A DNA stretch of 64,000 nt from Sphingomonas kyeonggiensis (lineage in GTDB: Bacteria; Pseudomonadota; Alphaproteobacteria; Sphingomonadales; Sphingomonadaceae): NCBI RefSeq assembly GCF_030812785.1, contig NZ_JAUSTJ010000001.1:1798001-1862000 (forward strand), in the 5' to 3' direction. The notes under the pieces are model-generated. The model was not told the origin of the DNA, made no database searches, and saw only the letters and a program-made list of their open reading frames with translations. This document shows positions 16,108-24,798 of this stretch, in pieces. Position 1 is the stretch's first letter; the number at the start of each line of letters is the position of its first letter. Position numbers and translations under genes: made by a program.

Positions 16108-18858
16108 ATGTCCAGCCGCTTCGACAATGTCCCGAACCGCCGCGCGCTGACCGACCGGCGCGGCGTTGCCGAGCGGCTGCATGCACTGCACGCCAAGGAT
16201 GGCGCCAAGCTGCGCGCGGCCGGCACGAAGGAGCTCCGCGCCGCGCTCGACGCCGGCCGGGCCGAGATCGCCCGCCGCCTCGCCGAGCATCCCTCTCGCG
16301 GGCACGAGATCGCCGCCTCGGGCGCCTTCCTGATCGACCAGCTGCTCCGCCTGCTCTGGGACTTCACCGTCGAGCGTCTCCATCCCAACCCCAATCCCAG
16401 CGCCGCCGAGCGCATGGTGCTGATCGCGGTCGGCGGATATGGCCGCGGCGAGATGGCGCCGCATTCCGATATCGATATCGGCTTCATCACCCCGTGGAAG
16501 GTCACCGGCTGGTGCGAGCAGGTGATCGAGTCGATGCTCTATTCGCTGTGGGACATGCAGCTGAAGGTCGGCCATTCGTCGCGCTCGCTCGACGAGATGG
16601 TGCGCCAGTCCAAGGCAGATGTCACCGTGCGTACCGCGCTGCTCGAGGCGCGCTATGTCTGGGGCGACACCAGCCTCTATGACGAGGCCGCCGCGCGCTT
16701 CAAGAACGAGGTCCAGGCCGATACCGCCCGCGCCTTCATCGCCGACAAGCTCGCCGAGCGCGAGGCGCGGCACAAGCGGATGGGCGACAGCCGTTATGTC
16801 GTCGAGCCCAATATCAAGGAGGGCAAGGGCGGGTTGCGCGATCTGCACACGCTCTTCTGGATCGGCAAATACGCCTATAACGTCCGCGAGACCGCCGAGC
16901 TGGTCGAGAAGGGGCTGCTGACCAAGCTCGAATATCGCCAGTTCCGCCGCGCCGAGAATTTCCTCTGGGCGGTGCGCTGCCACCTCCATCTGATCACCGG
17001 CCGCGCCGAGGACCGGCTGACCTTCGACGTCCAGCGCGAGATCGCCGAGCGGATGCGCTATGCCGACCGCCCCGGCATGTCGAAGGTCGAGCGCTTCATG
17101 CGCTTCTACTTCCTCCAGGCGAAGGGCGTGGGCGACCTGACCGGCGTGTTCCTCGCCCATCTCGACGAGAAGTTCGCCGCCCGCGGTTCGCGCTTCGGCT
17201 TCCCGCAGCTGTGGAGAAGGCCGAGGAAACTCAAGGGCTTCACCCTCGATCGCGGCCGGCTGGCGATCCCCCGCGACGATTATTTCCGCGAGGATCCGGT
17301 CCGCCTGATCGAGCTGTTCCAGCTCGCCGACCTGCACAAGCTGGAAGTCCATCCGCTGGCGATGCGCGTCGCCGCCCGCGACGCCAAGCTAGTGGACGAT
17401 GTTCGCGATGATCCGCGCGCCAACGCGCTGTTCCTCGACGTGCTGACGTCCCCGCGCGATCCCGAGACGGTGCTGCGCTGGATGAACGAGGCCGGCGTGT
17501 TCGGCCGCTTCGTGCCGGACTTCGGCCGCGTCGTCGCGCAGATGCAGTTCGACATGTATCATCATTACACGGTCGACGAGCATTCGATCCGGGCGATCGG
17601 CCTGCTGAGCCAGATCGAGAAGGGCGAGCTGCGCGACGATCATCCGCTCGGCACCAGCATCTTCAAGCAGATCGCCCAGCGCCGCGCGCTCTATGTCGCG
17701 GTGCTGCTCCACGACATCGCCAAGGGCCGCGGCGGCGATCACTCGATCCTGGGCGCCGAAGTCGCCGAGCGACTCTGCCCGCGCCTCGGCATGAGCCCGG
17801 CCGAGACCGAGGCGGTGGCCTGGCTGGTGCGCTGGCACCTGATCATGTCCGCCACCGCCTTCAAGCGCGACCTGTCGGACTTCAAGACGATCCTCGACTT
17901 CGCCGGCCAGGTGCAGAGCCCCGAGCGGCTGCGCATGCTGCTGCTGCTGACCATCGTCGACATCCGCGCGGTGGGGCCGGGCGTGTGGAACGGCTGGAAG
18001 CGCCAGCTGCTCGCCGACCTCTATGACGGCACCGAGGAGGTGCTCCGCCTCGGCCACAAGCAGCGCGGGCGGACCGAGCGGATCGCCGCCAAGCAGCAGG
18101 AACTGGCCGATATGCTGCGCTGGGACGAGGCCCGCATGGCCGCGTTCAAGAAGCGGATGACCGAGAGCTACTGGATCGCCGAGCCGGCCGATGTGCTCGA
18201 GCGCAACGCGAAGCAGATCGACGCGGCGGGCGATGCCCAGCTCTCGGTGGAGGCGCAGGTCTATCCCGAGCGCGGCGCGACGCTGGTGACGGTCTATGCC
18301 GCCGACCATCCCGGCCTGTTCTACCGCATCGCCGGCGCGATCCATGTCGCGGGCGGCAACATCATCGACGCGCGCATCCACACCACCCGCGACGGCATGG
18401 CGCTCGATAATTTCCTTATCCAGGATCCCCTGGGGCGGCCTTTTGACGAGGAAGCAAGGCTCAACCGGATCAAGACGACGATCGCCGATGCGCTGGCCAA
18501 CCGGGCGAAGCTGCAGGACCGTCTCAAGGCCAAGCCGCTGGTCCGTCCGCGCGCCGAGGCTTTCGCGATCGAGCCGAACGTGCTGATCGACAACAATGCC
18601 TCGAACCGCTTCACCGTGGTCGAGATCAACGCGCGCGATCGTCCGGCGCTGCTGTTCCATCTCGCCTATGCGCTGTTCCAGTCGAAGGTGACGATCCACT
18701 CCGCGCATGTCGCCACCTATGGCGAGCGGGCGGTCGATACCTTCTACCTGACCGATCTGATCGGCGATAAGATCGAGGCGGGGTCGCGATTGAAGACGAT
18801 CGAACGCCGCTTGCTCGAAGCTGCGACGGGTGACGGGACGGTGGCCGAAGCCGCCTGA
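16108..18858 (+). CDS. glnD: [Protein-PII] uridylyltransferase / uridylyl-removing enzyme
   Basis: A 916-aa bifunctional sensor of glutamine that uridylylates and deuridylylates PII proteins. Order: nucleotidyltransferase (GYGRGEMAPHSDIDIGF near residue 110), central helical GlnE-like domain, HD domain (VLLHDIAKGRGGDHS near 535) and two C-terminal ACT domains (TLVTVYAADHPGLFYRIAGA; FTVVEINARDRPALLFHLAY). Complete and of family length. Functionally connected to the nitrate cluster earlier in the window through nitrogen control, although not adjacent. The VOC gene follows after 13 bp. Confidence 0.97.
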   Translation: MSSRFDNVPNRRALTDRRGVAERLHALHAKDGAKLRAAGTKELRAALDAGRAEIARRLAEHPSRGHEIAASGAFLIDQLLRLLWDFTVERLHPNPNPSAAERMVLIAVGGYGRGEMAPHSDIDIGFITPWKVTGWCEQVIESMLYSLWDMQLKVGHSSRSLDEMVRQSKADVTVRTALLEARYVWGDTSLYDEAAARFKNEVQADTARAFIADKLAEREARHKRMGDSRYVVEPNIKEGKGGLRDLHTLFWIGKYAYNVRETAELVEKGLLTKLEYRQFRRAENFLWAVRCHLHLITGRAEDRLTFDVQREIAERMRYADRPGMSKVERFMRFYFLQAKGVGDLTGVFLAHLDEKFAARGSRFGFPQLWRRPRKLKGFTLDRGRLAIPRDDYFREDPVRLIELFQLADLHKLEVHPLAMRVAARDAKLVDDVRDDPRANALFLDVLTSPRDPETVLRWMNEAGVFGRFVPDFGRVVAQMQFDMYHHYTVDEHSIRAIGLLSQIEKGELRDDHPLGTSIFKQIAQRRALYVAVLLHDIAKGRGGDHSILGAEVAERLCPRLGMSPAETEAVAWLVRWHLIMSATAFKRDLSDFKTILDFAGQVQSPERLRMLLLLTIVDIRAVGPGVWNGWKRQLLADLYDGTEEVLRLGHKQRGRTERIAAKQQELADMLRWDEARMAAFKKRMTESYWIAEPADVLERNAKQIDAAGDAQLSVEAQVYPERGATLVTVYAADHPGLFYRIAGAIHVAGGNIIDARIHTTRDGMALDNFLIQDPLGRPFDEEARLNRIKTTIADALANRAKLQDRLKAKPLVRPRAEAFAIEPNVLIDNNASNRFTVVEINARDRPALLFHLAYALFQSKVTIHSAHVATYGERAVDTFYLTDLIGDKIEAGSRLKTIERRLLEAATGDGTVAEAA

Positions 18859-18871
18859 CGAAAGGGGATCG

Positions 18872-19258
18872 ATGATGCCGGTTGTGGGATTTGGAGGCTA
18901 TTTCTTCCGGGCGCAGGACCCCGAGGGGCTCAAGGCATGGTATGGCGAGGTGCTCGGCGTCGGCGGCGGCTTCGGCGCGGACGAGAGCGGCCAGACCAGC
19001 CCCTGGTTCTGGCACCCCGAGCCGGGCCCGATCGTGTTCGAGCCCTTCAAGGCGACCACCGACTATTTTGCGCCGGACAAGAGCTGCATGCTCAATTTCC
19101 GGGTGCGCGACCTCGACAGCCTGCTCGAGCAGCTCAATGCGCGCGGCATCGAGATCGTGACGAAGGACGAATGGGACACGCCGGAAACCGGCCGCTTCGC
19201 CCGCATCCACGATCCTGAGGGCAATCCGATCGAACTGTGGGAGCCGCCGGTGGCATGA
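18872..19258 (+). CDS. VOC (glyoxalase/bleomycin resistance) family protein
   Basis: A 128-aa single-subunit VOC-fold protein (MMPVVGFGGYFFRAQDPEGL ... DPEGNPIELWEPP). Two beta-alpha-beta-beta-beta halves are visible and the C-terminal Glu of the PIELW motif is a candidate metal ligand. Substrate unknown. ATG at 18872 with GGGG upstream; the downstream gene starts in an ATGA overlap. Confidence 0.88.
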   Translation: MMPVVGFGGYFFRAQDPEGLKAWYGEVLGVGGGFGADESGQTSPWFWHPEPGPIVFEPFKATTDYFAPDKSCMLNFRVRDLDSLLEQLNARGIEIVTKDEWDTPETGRFARIHDPEGNPIELWEPPVA

Positions 19259-19659
19259 GCCTGTTCCGGAGGATTGCCCTGCTCGGCCTCGCGCTCGGCT
19301 CGGAGGTGGCGTGCGCACCGCAATCAGCCGCGGTCGCGGCGCCGGGCGAGCAGATCGTGCTGGTACATCTCAAGCTTTCGGACGGCGACATGGGCGCCAG
19401 CGGCGAGGCCGGCCAGCTATTCGATGTCGAGGACGCGGTAGAGGCCGCCCTTGGCGATAAAGGCGAGTTGGACGGCAATGAAGTCGGCGGCGGGTTCTTC
19501 ACCCTCTACATTTACGGCCCGGATTCGGAGGCGATTCTGAAGGCGATCGTTCCGGCGCTGAAGAGCCCACTGGTCCGTAAGGGCTCCTATATCGAGGCGG
19601 GACCCGAGGCCGACCCAGCGAAGCGCCGCAAGCTGAGCCTGCCGCTGGCCGGATCGTGA
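19255..19659 (+). CDS. Exported hypothetical protein
   Basis: A 134-aa protein coupled to the VOC gene (ATGA). N-terminus MSLFRRIALLGLALGSEVAC is a signal peptide; the cysteine at 20 is not in a canonical lipobox. The mature part (IVLVHLKLSDGDMGASGEAG; FFTLYIYGPDSEAILKAIVP) looks like a small alpha/beta protein comparing two values, similar to short ferredoxin-like folds. No family recognised. Frame, start and codon use support it as a real gene. Confidence 0.75.
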   Translation: MSLFRRIALLGLALGSEVACAPQSAAVAAPGEQIVLVHLKLSDGDMGASGEAGQLFDVEDAVEAALGDKGELDGNEVGGGFFTLYIYGPDSEAILKAIVPALKSPLVRKGSYIEAGPEADPAKRRKLSLPLAGS

Positions 19660-19864
19660 TGCTGGCTTGCAATGTAGGATTTCGCCTGCTTGGCTTGCGC
19701 GGCCGGCCCTGGTGCCGGCTGCTCTTTGACCCTGTTGGAGAAATAGGATCGCGCTCGCGTAAGAATGTTGCGGAACGCCGCATATGGCGCGCCGCGAAAC
19801 GCTCCATTGGTGTGACTTTAGTGAACTTCCGGCGTCGCGGCCGAGTCGCGTTGTAGGAAGCCGC

Positions 19865-20728
19865 TCAGCGCTTCTGCCACACCCGTACATAGTCGACGTC
19901 CATCCGCGCCGGGAACGCCGCGTCGTCGATGCCATTCTGTCCGCCCCAGCCGCCCACGGCGACGTTGAGGATCAGATATTGCGGCTTGTCGAACGGCCAG
20001 GTGGCGGGGTCGCCCTTATGATCGTTGTCGAAGCGCATGAAGGCGCGGCCGTCCATGCCGATCAGGATGCGGTCGCCGTTCCAGTCGAGCTGGTAGGTGT
20101 GGAAGGCGGTGCAGGCGTCCGCCACCAGCGTGTTGGCGCCGCGCTGGGTGTGGATGGCGTGGTTGTACGCCTTGGTGTGGATCGTGCCATGGACGCGGCC
20201 CTGGTCCCAGCCGACATGCTCCATGATGTCGATCTCGCCGAGTGCCGGCCAGCCGGCCTTGCCGTCGGTGCCGAGCATCCAGATCGCCGGCCAGATGCCG
20301 CGCCCGCAGGGAAGCTTGGCGCGGACCTCGATAAAGCCATAGGTCCAGGAGGCGGGGCTGACGAGCTTGCCCGAGGCATAATCCTGCCCGCCGAAATCGG
20401 GACGGTCGGCCAGCCGCTCCTTGCGTGCTTCGATGACGAGATGGCCGTTCTCGACGCGGACATTCTCGCGGCGGTCGGCGGCGTAATATTGGAGTTCGTT
20501 GTTGTACCAGCCCGCCTTGTTGCGGCTGGTGTCGTAGCGCCACTTTCTGGAGTTCGGGGCACCGGGCCGGTCGAACTCGTCGCCCCAGACCTTCGCGTAG
20601 CCGGCGGGCACCGCCATCGGCTCGCTGGTCTCGGAGGTGGTGGAGGAGGCGGCAGTGGTTTCCTGCGCCGCCACAGGCAGGGGAAGGGCGGCGAGGGCCG
20701 CGATCAGCAGCCCTCGCGCCTCGTGCAT
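19865..20728 (-). CDS. Secreted GH16 beta-glucanase (laminarinase-type)
   Basis: A 287-aa glycoside hydrolase family 16 enzyme, probably cutting beta-1,3(1,4)-glucans outside the cytoplasm. Signal peptide up to PVAAQ, then a Ser/Thr linker. Catalytic motif GEIDIMEHVG (E-x-D-x-x-E) near residue 167, substrate-side WPAIWMLG just before. ATG at 20728 overlaps the infC stop by one base (TGATG); a GTG three bases earlier is also possible. Being translationally linked to infC is unusual for a secreted carbohydrase. Confidence 0.93.
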   Translation of the reverse strand: MHEARGLLIAALAALPLPVAAQETTAASSTTSETSEPMAVPAGYAKVWGDEFDRPGAPNSRKWRYDTSRNKAGWYNNELQYYAADRRENVRVENGHLVIEARKERLADRPDFGGQDYASGKLVSPASWTYGFIEVRAKLPCGRGIWPAIWMLGTDGKAGWPALGEIDIMEHVGWDQGRVHGTIHTKAYNHAIHTQRGANTLVADACTAFHTYQLDWNGDRILIGMDGRAFMRFDNDHKGDPATWPFDKPQYLILNVAVGGWGGQNGIDDAAFPARMDVDYVRVWQKR

Positions 20729-21273
20729 CACTTGGGCGCCAGCACCATCAGCATCTGGCGGCCTTCCATGCGCGGATAGCTCTCGACCTTGGCATCCTCG
20801 GCGCAGTCCTCCTGGACGCGCTTGAGCAGGTTCATGCCGAGCTGGCCGTGCGAAAGCTCGCGGCCACGGAAGCGCAGGGTGATCTTCACCTTGTCGCCTT
20901 CGCCGATGAACTTGTGAACGGCCTTCATCTTCGTATCATAGTCATGATCGTCGATGTTCGGACGCATCTTGATCTCCTTGATCTCCTGCGTCTTCTGGCT
21001 CTTGCGGGCGAGGTTGGCCTTCTTCTGCGCCTCGTACTTGAACTTGCCGACATCGAGGAACTTGGCGACGGGCGGGTCCGCATTCGGGGACACTTCGACC
21101 AGGTCGAGCCCATGCTCCTGCGCCTGCTCGATCGCCTCGCGCGTGTACATCACGCCGAGATTCTCGCCCTCATGGTCGATCACACGGACCTTGGGCGACT
21201 GAATGAATTCGTTAAACCGCGGACCGTTCATCGGCGGTGCCACCATCGAGCGGCGATTCATGGGCGGACGTAT
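20728..21273 (-). CDS. infC: Translation initiation factor IF-3, probable AUA start
   Basis: IF-3 proofreads start codon choice on the 30S subunit. The body [20 protein letters not shown] ... [20 protein letters not shown] ... [11 protein letters not shown] is complete. AGGAG (21286-21282) is followed after 8 nt by ATA at 21273, in frame ([10 protein letters not shown]), while the first ATG (21261) is 20 nt from AGGAG and a TTG at 21318 has no such site. IF-3 is known to repress its own mRNA through a non-canonical start (AUU in E. coli), so AUA is the preferred call: 181 aa. Confidence 0.93.
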   Translation of the reverse strand: MRPPMNRRSMVAPPMNGPRFNEFIQSPKVRVIDHEGENLGVMYTREAIEQAQEHGLDLVEVSPNADPPVAKFLDVGKFKYEAQKKANLARKSQKTQEIKEIKMRPNIDDHDYDTKMKAVHKFIGEGDKVKITLRFRGRELSHGQLGMNLLKRVQEDCAEDAKVESYPRMEGRQMLMVLAPK

Positions 21274-21410
21274 ACGACTTGCTCCTGTTGTTGCAGACTC
21301 GGCGTTTGGGCGGCTCAATAACGCAGGAAGCGGGACTCCGGTAGCCCGGTGCCTGCATTTCCGCCGAAATTCCGCGCAGTGTGGCGCGGACGCACCGCAG
21401 ATATCGGGAC

Positions 21411-21851
21411 TCAGCCCGGATAACGCAAGTGGATGATCGGATAAGGCCGGCCCTGGGGATCCCTTTCCGAGCGGCCGGTCACCTCGAAGCCGCGGGCCAG
21501 ATAGAAGGGCAGGGCGTTGTCCGCCTGCGCATTGGCATCGACCCGGGCATCGGGCGACAGGCTGAGCGCATGGGCGACCAGGGCACTGCCGAAGCCGCGG
21601 CCATGGGCGGCGGGATCGACGAACAGCGCGTCGATCATGTCGCCGTCGAGCGCCAGGAAGCCCTGCACCGTGCCGGCCTCGTCCTCGACCAGCCAGAGCG
21701 GGACATGCGGCAGGAATTGCTCGGCGACGATGGCGTCGATCTCGGCGCGGTGCTCCGGGCTGAGGAAGCCATGCGTGGCATCGACAGCGGCACGCCAGAT
21801 CGCCAGCGCCCGCGGCACATCGGCTTCGGTGCCCAGGCGGATGCGGGCCAT
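21411..21851 (-). CDS. GNAT family N-acetyltransferase
   Basis: A 146-aa acetyltransferase. [19 protein letters not shown] starts the fold; the acetyl-CoA pyrophosphate loop is [15 protein letters not shown] near residue 90, and [14 protein letters not shown] is the typical C-terminal motif. Substrate unknown. It starts in a TGATG overlap with the YnfA-type gene, inside the thrS-to-infC stretch. Confidence 0.9.
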   Translation of the reverse strand: MARIRLGTEADVPRALAIWRAAVDATHGFLSPEHRAEIDAIVAEQFLPHVPLWLVEDEAGTVQGFLALDGDMIDALFVDPAAHGRGFGSALVAHALSLSPDARVDANAQADNALPFYLARGFEVTGRSERDPQGRPYPIIHLRYPG

Positions 21852-22177
21852 CAGCGGCGTCCCCAGAGGATGACGATGCAGCCCAGCACCGCCAGCGCGG
21901 CGCCGGCCAGGTCCCAGCGTGTGGGCGTCACCCGCTCGACCAGCACCAGCCAGCCGAGCGAGGCGAGGATGTAGATCCCGCCATAGGCGGCATAGGCCCG
22001 CCCGGCCGCATCGGCACTGCTCAGCGTGAGCAGCCAGGCGAACAGGGCAAGCGACACGCCGCCGGGGACGAGCCACCAGCCGCTCTTGCCCAGCCGCAGC
22101 ACCGCCCAGAAGGCGAAGCAGCCCGCGATCTCCGCCAGCGCGGCGGCGGCGTAGATCGCGAGCGTCGCCGGGTTCAC
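21851..22177 (-). CDS. YnfA/UPF0060 family small membrane protein
   Basis: A 108-aa protein with four membrane helices ([66 protein letters not shown]), matching UPF0060/YnfA, distant relatives of small multidrug resistance pumps. Start GTG at 22177 overlaps the thrS stop (GTGA); stop overlaps the GNAT ATG. Transport function is not established for the family. Confidence 0.92.
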   Translation of the reverse strand: MNPATLAIYAAAALAEIAGCFAFWAVLRLGKSGWWLVPGGVSLALFAWLLTLSSADAAGRAYAAYGGIYILASLGWLVLVERVTPTRWDLAGAALAVLGCIVILWGRR

Positions 22178-24174
22178 GCCAGGTCGGGCGGAGTCGCCTC
22201 GGCCACCAGCTTGGCGACGACCTCATCGAGGCTGAGCATCTGCTGGCCCTGCGAGCCGAGCACGCGCAGCGCCACGGTGCCTTCCTCGGCCTCGCGCTTG
22301 CCGACGACGAGCAGGTTGGGGACCTTGGCCACCGAATGCTCGCGGACCTTGTAGTTGATCTTCTCGTTGCGAAGATCGGTCTCGACGCGGATGCCCGCGG
22401 CCTGGAGACGCTTGGTCACCTGTACCGCATAGTCATCGGCGTCCGAGACGATCGTCGCGACGACAGCCTGGGTCGGTGCGAGCCAGGTCGGCAGCTTGCC
22501 GGCAAAATGCTCGATCAGGATGCCGATGAAGCGCTCGTACGAACCGAAGATCGCGCGGTGGAGCATCACCGGCCGGTGACGCTCGCCATCCTCGGCGACG
22601 TACGACGCATCGAGGCGCTCGGGCAGCACGCGGTCCGACTGGATCGTGCCGACCTGCCAGGTGCGGCCGATCGCGTCGGTCAGGTGCCACTCCAGCTTCG
22701 GCGCATAGAAGGCGCCTTCGCCGGGCAGCTCTTCCCAGCCATATTCTTCCGTAGCCATGCCGGCACGGACCACGGCGTCGCGCAGTTCGGTCTCGGCCTG
22801 GTCCCACATCTCTTCGGTGCCGAAGCGATTGTCGGGGCGCAGCGCCAGCTTGATCGAATAGTTGAAGCCGAAGTCCTTGTAGACCCGGTCGGCCAGGCGG
22901 CAGAAATCCTGCACCTCGTCGACGATCTGGTCCTCACGGCAGAAGATGTGGCCGTCGTCCTGGGTGAACTGGCGGACGCGCATCAGCCCGTGCAGTGCGC
23001 CATGCGGCTCGTTGCGGTGGCAGCAGCCATTCTCGACGAGGCGCAGCGGCAGGTCGCGATACGACTTGATGCCCTGCTTGAAGATCAGGATGTGCGCCGG
23101 GCAGTTCATCGGCTTGAGCGCCATCCACTGCACGTCTTCCGACACCATCGGACCTTCGTCCTCGATGTTCGGCGTCTCGTCGGGGATGACGAACATGTTC
23201 TCGCGGTACTTGCCCCAGTGGCCGGACTGCTCCCACTGGCGCGCGTCCATCACCTGCGGCGTCTTCACTTCCTTGCTGCCCGCGCCATTCACCGCGCGGC
23301 GCATGTAATCCTCGAGCGCGCGGTAGATGACATAGCCGTTCGGGTGCCAGAACACGCTGCCATGCGCTTCCTGCTGGAGGTGGAACAGGTCCATCTCCTG
23401 GCCGAGCTTGCGGTGGTCGCGCTTGGCGGCCTCCTCGAGGCGCATCATGTGCTCGTCGAGCTGCTTCTTGTTGAGCCAGCCCGTGCCGTAGATGCGCGAG
23501 AGCATCGCGTTCTTCTGGTCGCCGCGCCAATAGGCGCCCGAGACGCGCGTCAGCTTGAAGGCGTTGGGATCGACCTTGCCGGTGGAGGCGAGGTGCGGGC
23601 CGCGGCACATGTCGAGCCAGGCGTCCTCGCCCTTGCCGGCGCGGTACACGGTCAGCTCTTCGCCTTCGGGCAGTTCCTGCGCCCACTCGGCCTTGAAGCT
23701 CTCGCCCTGCTTGGTCCAGCGATCGATCAGCTGCTGGCGCGACCAGACCTCGCGGATCAGCGGCTCGTCCTTGCCGATAATCTTGCGCATCTCGGCCTCG
23801 ATCGCCGGCAGGTCCTCGTCGGTGAAGGGGCGGTCCTTCGGCGCGAAGTCGTAGTAGAAGCCGTCGTCGGTCGCCGGCCCGAAGGTGATCTGTGTGCCGG
23901 GGAAGAGGTTCTGCACGGCTTCGGCAAGGATATGCGCGAAGTCGTGGCGCGCGAGCTCGAGCGCGTCCTTCTCGTCCTTCGACGTGACCAGCGCGAGCTG
24001 GGCGTCCCCTTCGAACGGGCGGCCGATGTCGCGCAGCTCGCCATCGACGCGCGCGGCGAGCGCCGCCTTAGCCAGACCCGGACCGATCGCCGCGGCGATG
24101 TCCGCCGGGGTAGTCCCCGGGGCTACCTCGCGGACGGAACCGTCGGGCAGCGTAATGCGGAACATCTCGGACAC
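22174..24174 (-). CDS. thrS: Threonyl-tRNA synthetase
   Basis: Charges tRNA-Thr. TGS domain ([18 protein letters not shown]), editing domain ([24 protein letters not shown]), class II catalytic core (motif 2 region [20 protein letters not shown], motif 3 [19 protein letters not shown]) and anticodon-binding domain are all present. GTG at 24174 (MSEMFRITL, 666 aa) is chosen; ATG at 24165 is a near alternative. The frame extends to 24273 but that part is not ThrRS-like. No T-box leader was seen. Heads the thrS-ynfA-GNAT-infC-GH16 run. Confidence 0.96.
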   Translation of the reverse strand: MSEMFRITLPDGSVREVAPGTTPADIAAAIGPGLAKAALAARVDGELRDIGRPFEGDAQLALVTSKDEKDALELARHDFAHILAEAVQNLFPGTQITFGPATDDGFYYDFAPKDRPFTDEDLPAIEAEMRKIIGKDEPLIREVWSRQQLIDRWTKQGESFKAEWAQELPEGEELTVYRAGKGEDAWLDMCRGPHLASTGKVDPNAFKLTRVSGAYWRGDQKNAMLSRIYGTGWLNKKQLDEHMMRLEEAAKRDHRKLGQEMDLFHLQQEAHGSVFWHPNGYVIYRALEDYMRRAVNGAGSKEVKTPQVMDARQWEQSGHWGKYRENMFVIPDETPNIEDEGPMVSEDVQWMALKPMNCPAHILIFKQGIKSYRDLPLRLVENGCCHRNEPHGALHGLMRVRQFTQDDGHIFCREDQIVDEVQDFCRLADRVYKDFGFNYSIKLALRPDNRFGTEEMWDQAETELRDAVVRAGMATEEYGWEELPGEGAFYAPKLEWHLTDAIGRTWQVGTIQSDRVLPERLDASYVAEDGERHRPVMLHRAIFGSYERFIGILIEHFAGKLPTWLAPTQAVVATIVSDADDYAVQVTKRLQAAGIRVETDLRNEKINYKVREHSVAKVPNLLVVGKREAEEGTVALRVLGSQGQQMLSLDEVVAKLVAEATPPDLA

Positions 24175-24270
24175 GGGTTTGACTTTCGTGAGGGGTTGGT
24201 CGGAGCGCGGCTTATGCCTTCGCGGGCGCGATATAAGCAAGCGCTCGCGAAATTGCTTGTCGGAAGCGCG

Positions 24271-24307
24271 CAAAGTGAACGGAGTCGCGTCCTATCATTT
24301 CACTTTG
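24271..24307. promoter_or_regulatory. Inverted repeat between thrS and the divergent VOC gene
   Basis: CAAAGTGAA (24271-24279) and TTCACTTTG (24299-24307) form a perfect 9-bp inverted repeat separated by 19 bp in the divergent intergenic region. It may be an operator for one or both genes or part of a leader hairpin; no regulator is suggested. Confidence 0.4.
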
Positions 24308-24444
24308 GCCCGCGGCCCCGATCGCTATCCCGGCGATCGATTCTGCAGCTCCTTTGCGCATGCGTCGGCGGTGACAGACAAAATCCTACATTGGAAGCCC
24401 GTTTCGAGATGGCATAGAGCAGCCGGAGAAACGGAGAGGGCGAG

Positions 24445-24798
24445 ATGGAAGAGCAGCGCGCGACAACGATCCTGCCTTGCAACGACCTGACGGCGAGTCT
24501 GGCCTTTTACGAGCGGCTCGGGTTCCGGCTGGTCAGCGACTATGGCGACTACAAGATCCTCGAGGACGGCAAGGGTTGGCATTTGCACCTCAACAAGGCA
24601 GTGCTCGGCTGGTTGGTACCGGGTCACAATCCGTTCGGCATCTATCTCTACACCGACGATGTCGACGGCGTGGCGGAGCGGGTGCGCGAGCTGATCATCG
24701 AGAAGGAAGGGCCGAGCCTCAAGGCCTGGGGCTGCTACGAGTTCGCGGTGAGCGACCCGGACGGTACGCTGGTACGGATCGGCCGCGTTGCATCCTGA
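24445..24798 (+). CDS. VOC family protein, bleomycin resistance-like
   Basis: A 117-aa small VOC-fold protein (TTILPCNDLTASLAFYERLG at the start, FAVSDPDGTLVRIGR at the end). These resemble bleomycin-binding and glyoxalase-like proteins; classic metal ligands are not obvious, so a binding or resistance role is possible. ATG is preceded by GAGAGGGCGAG. The next gene begins 11 bp before its stop codon. Confidence 0.87.
   Translation: MEEQRATTILPCNDLTASLAFYERLGFRLVSDYGDYKILEDGKGWHLHLNKAVLGWLVPGHNPFGIYLYTDDVDGVAERVRELIIEKEGPSLKAWGCYEFAVSDPDGTLVRIGRVAS

Noticed and set aside
19668..24396. Shared 13-mer CAATGTAGGATTT at about 19670 and, inverted, at about 24380
   Set aside because: In 64 kb several random 13-mer matches are expected, and no flanking similarity was found.
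24175..24444. T-box leader before thrS
   Set aside because: No T-box sequence or terminator/antiterminator pair was seen, and T-boxes are not expected in alphaproteobacteria.
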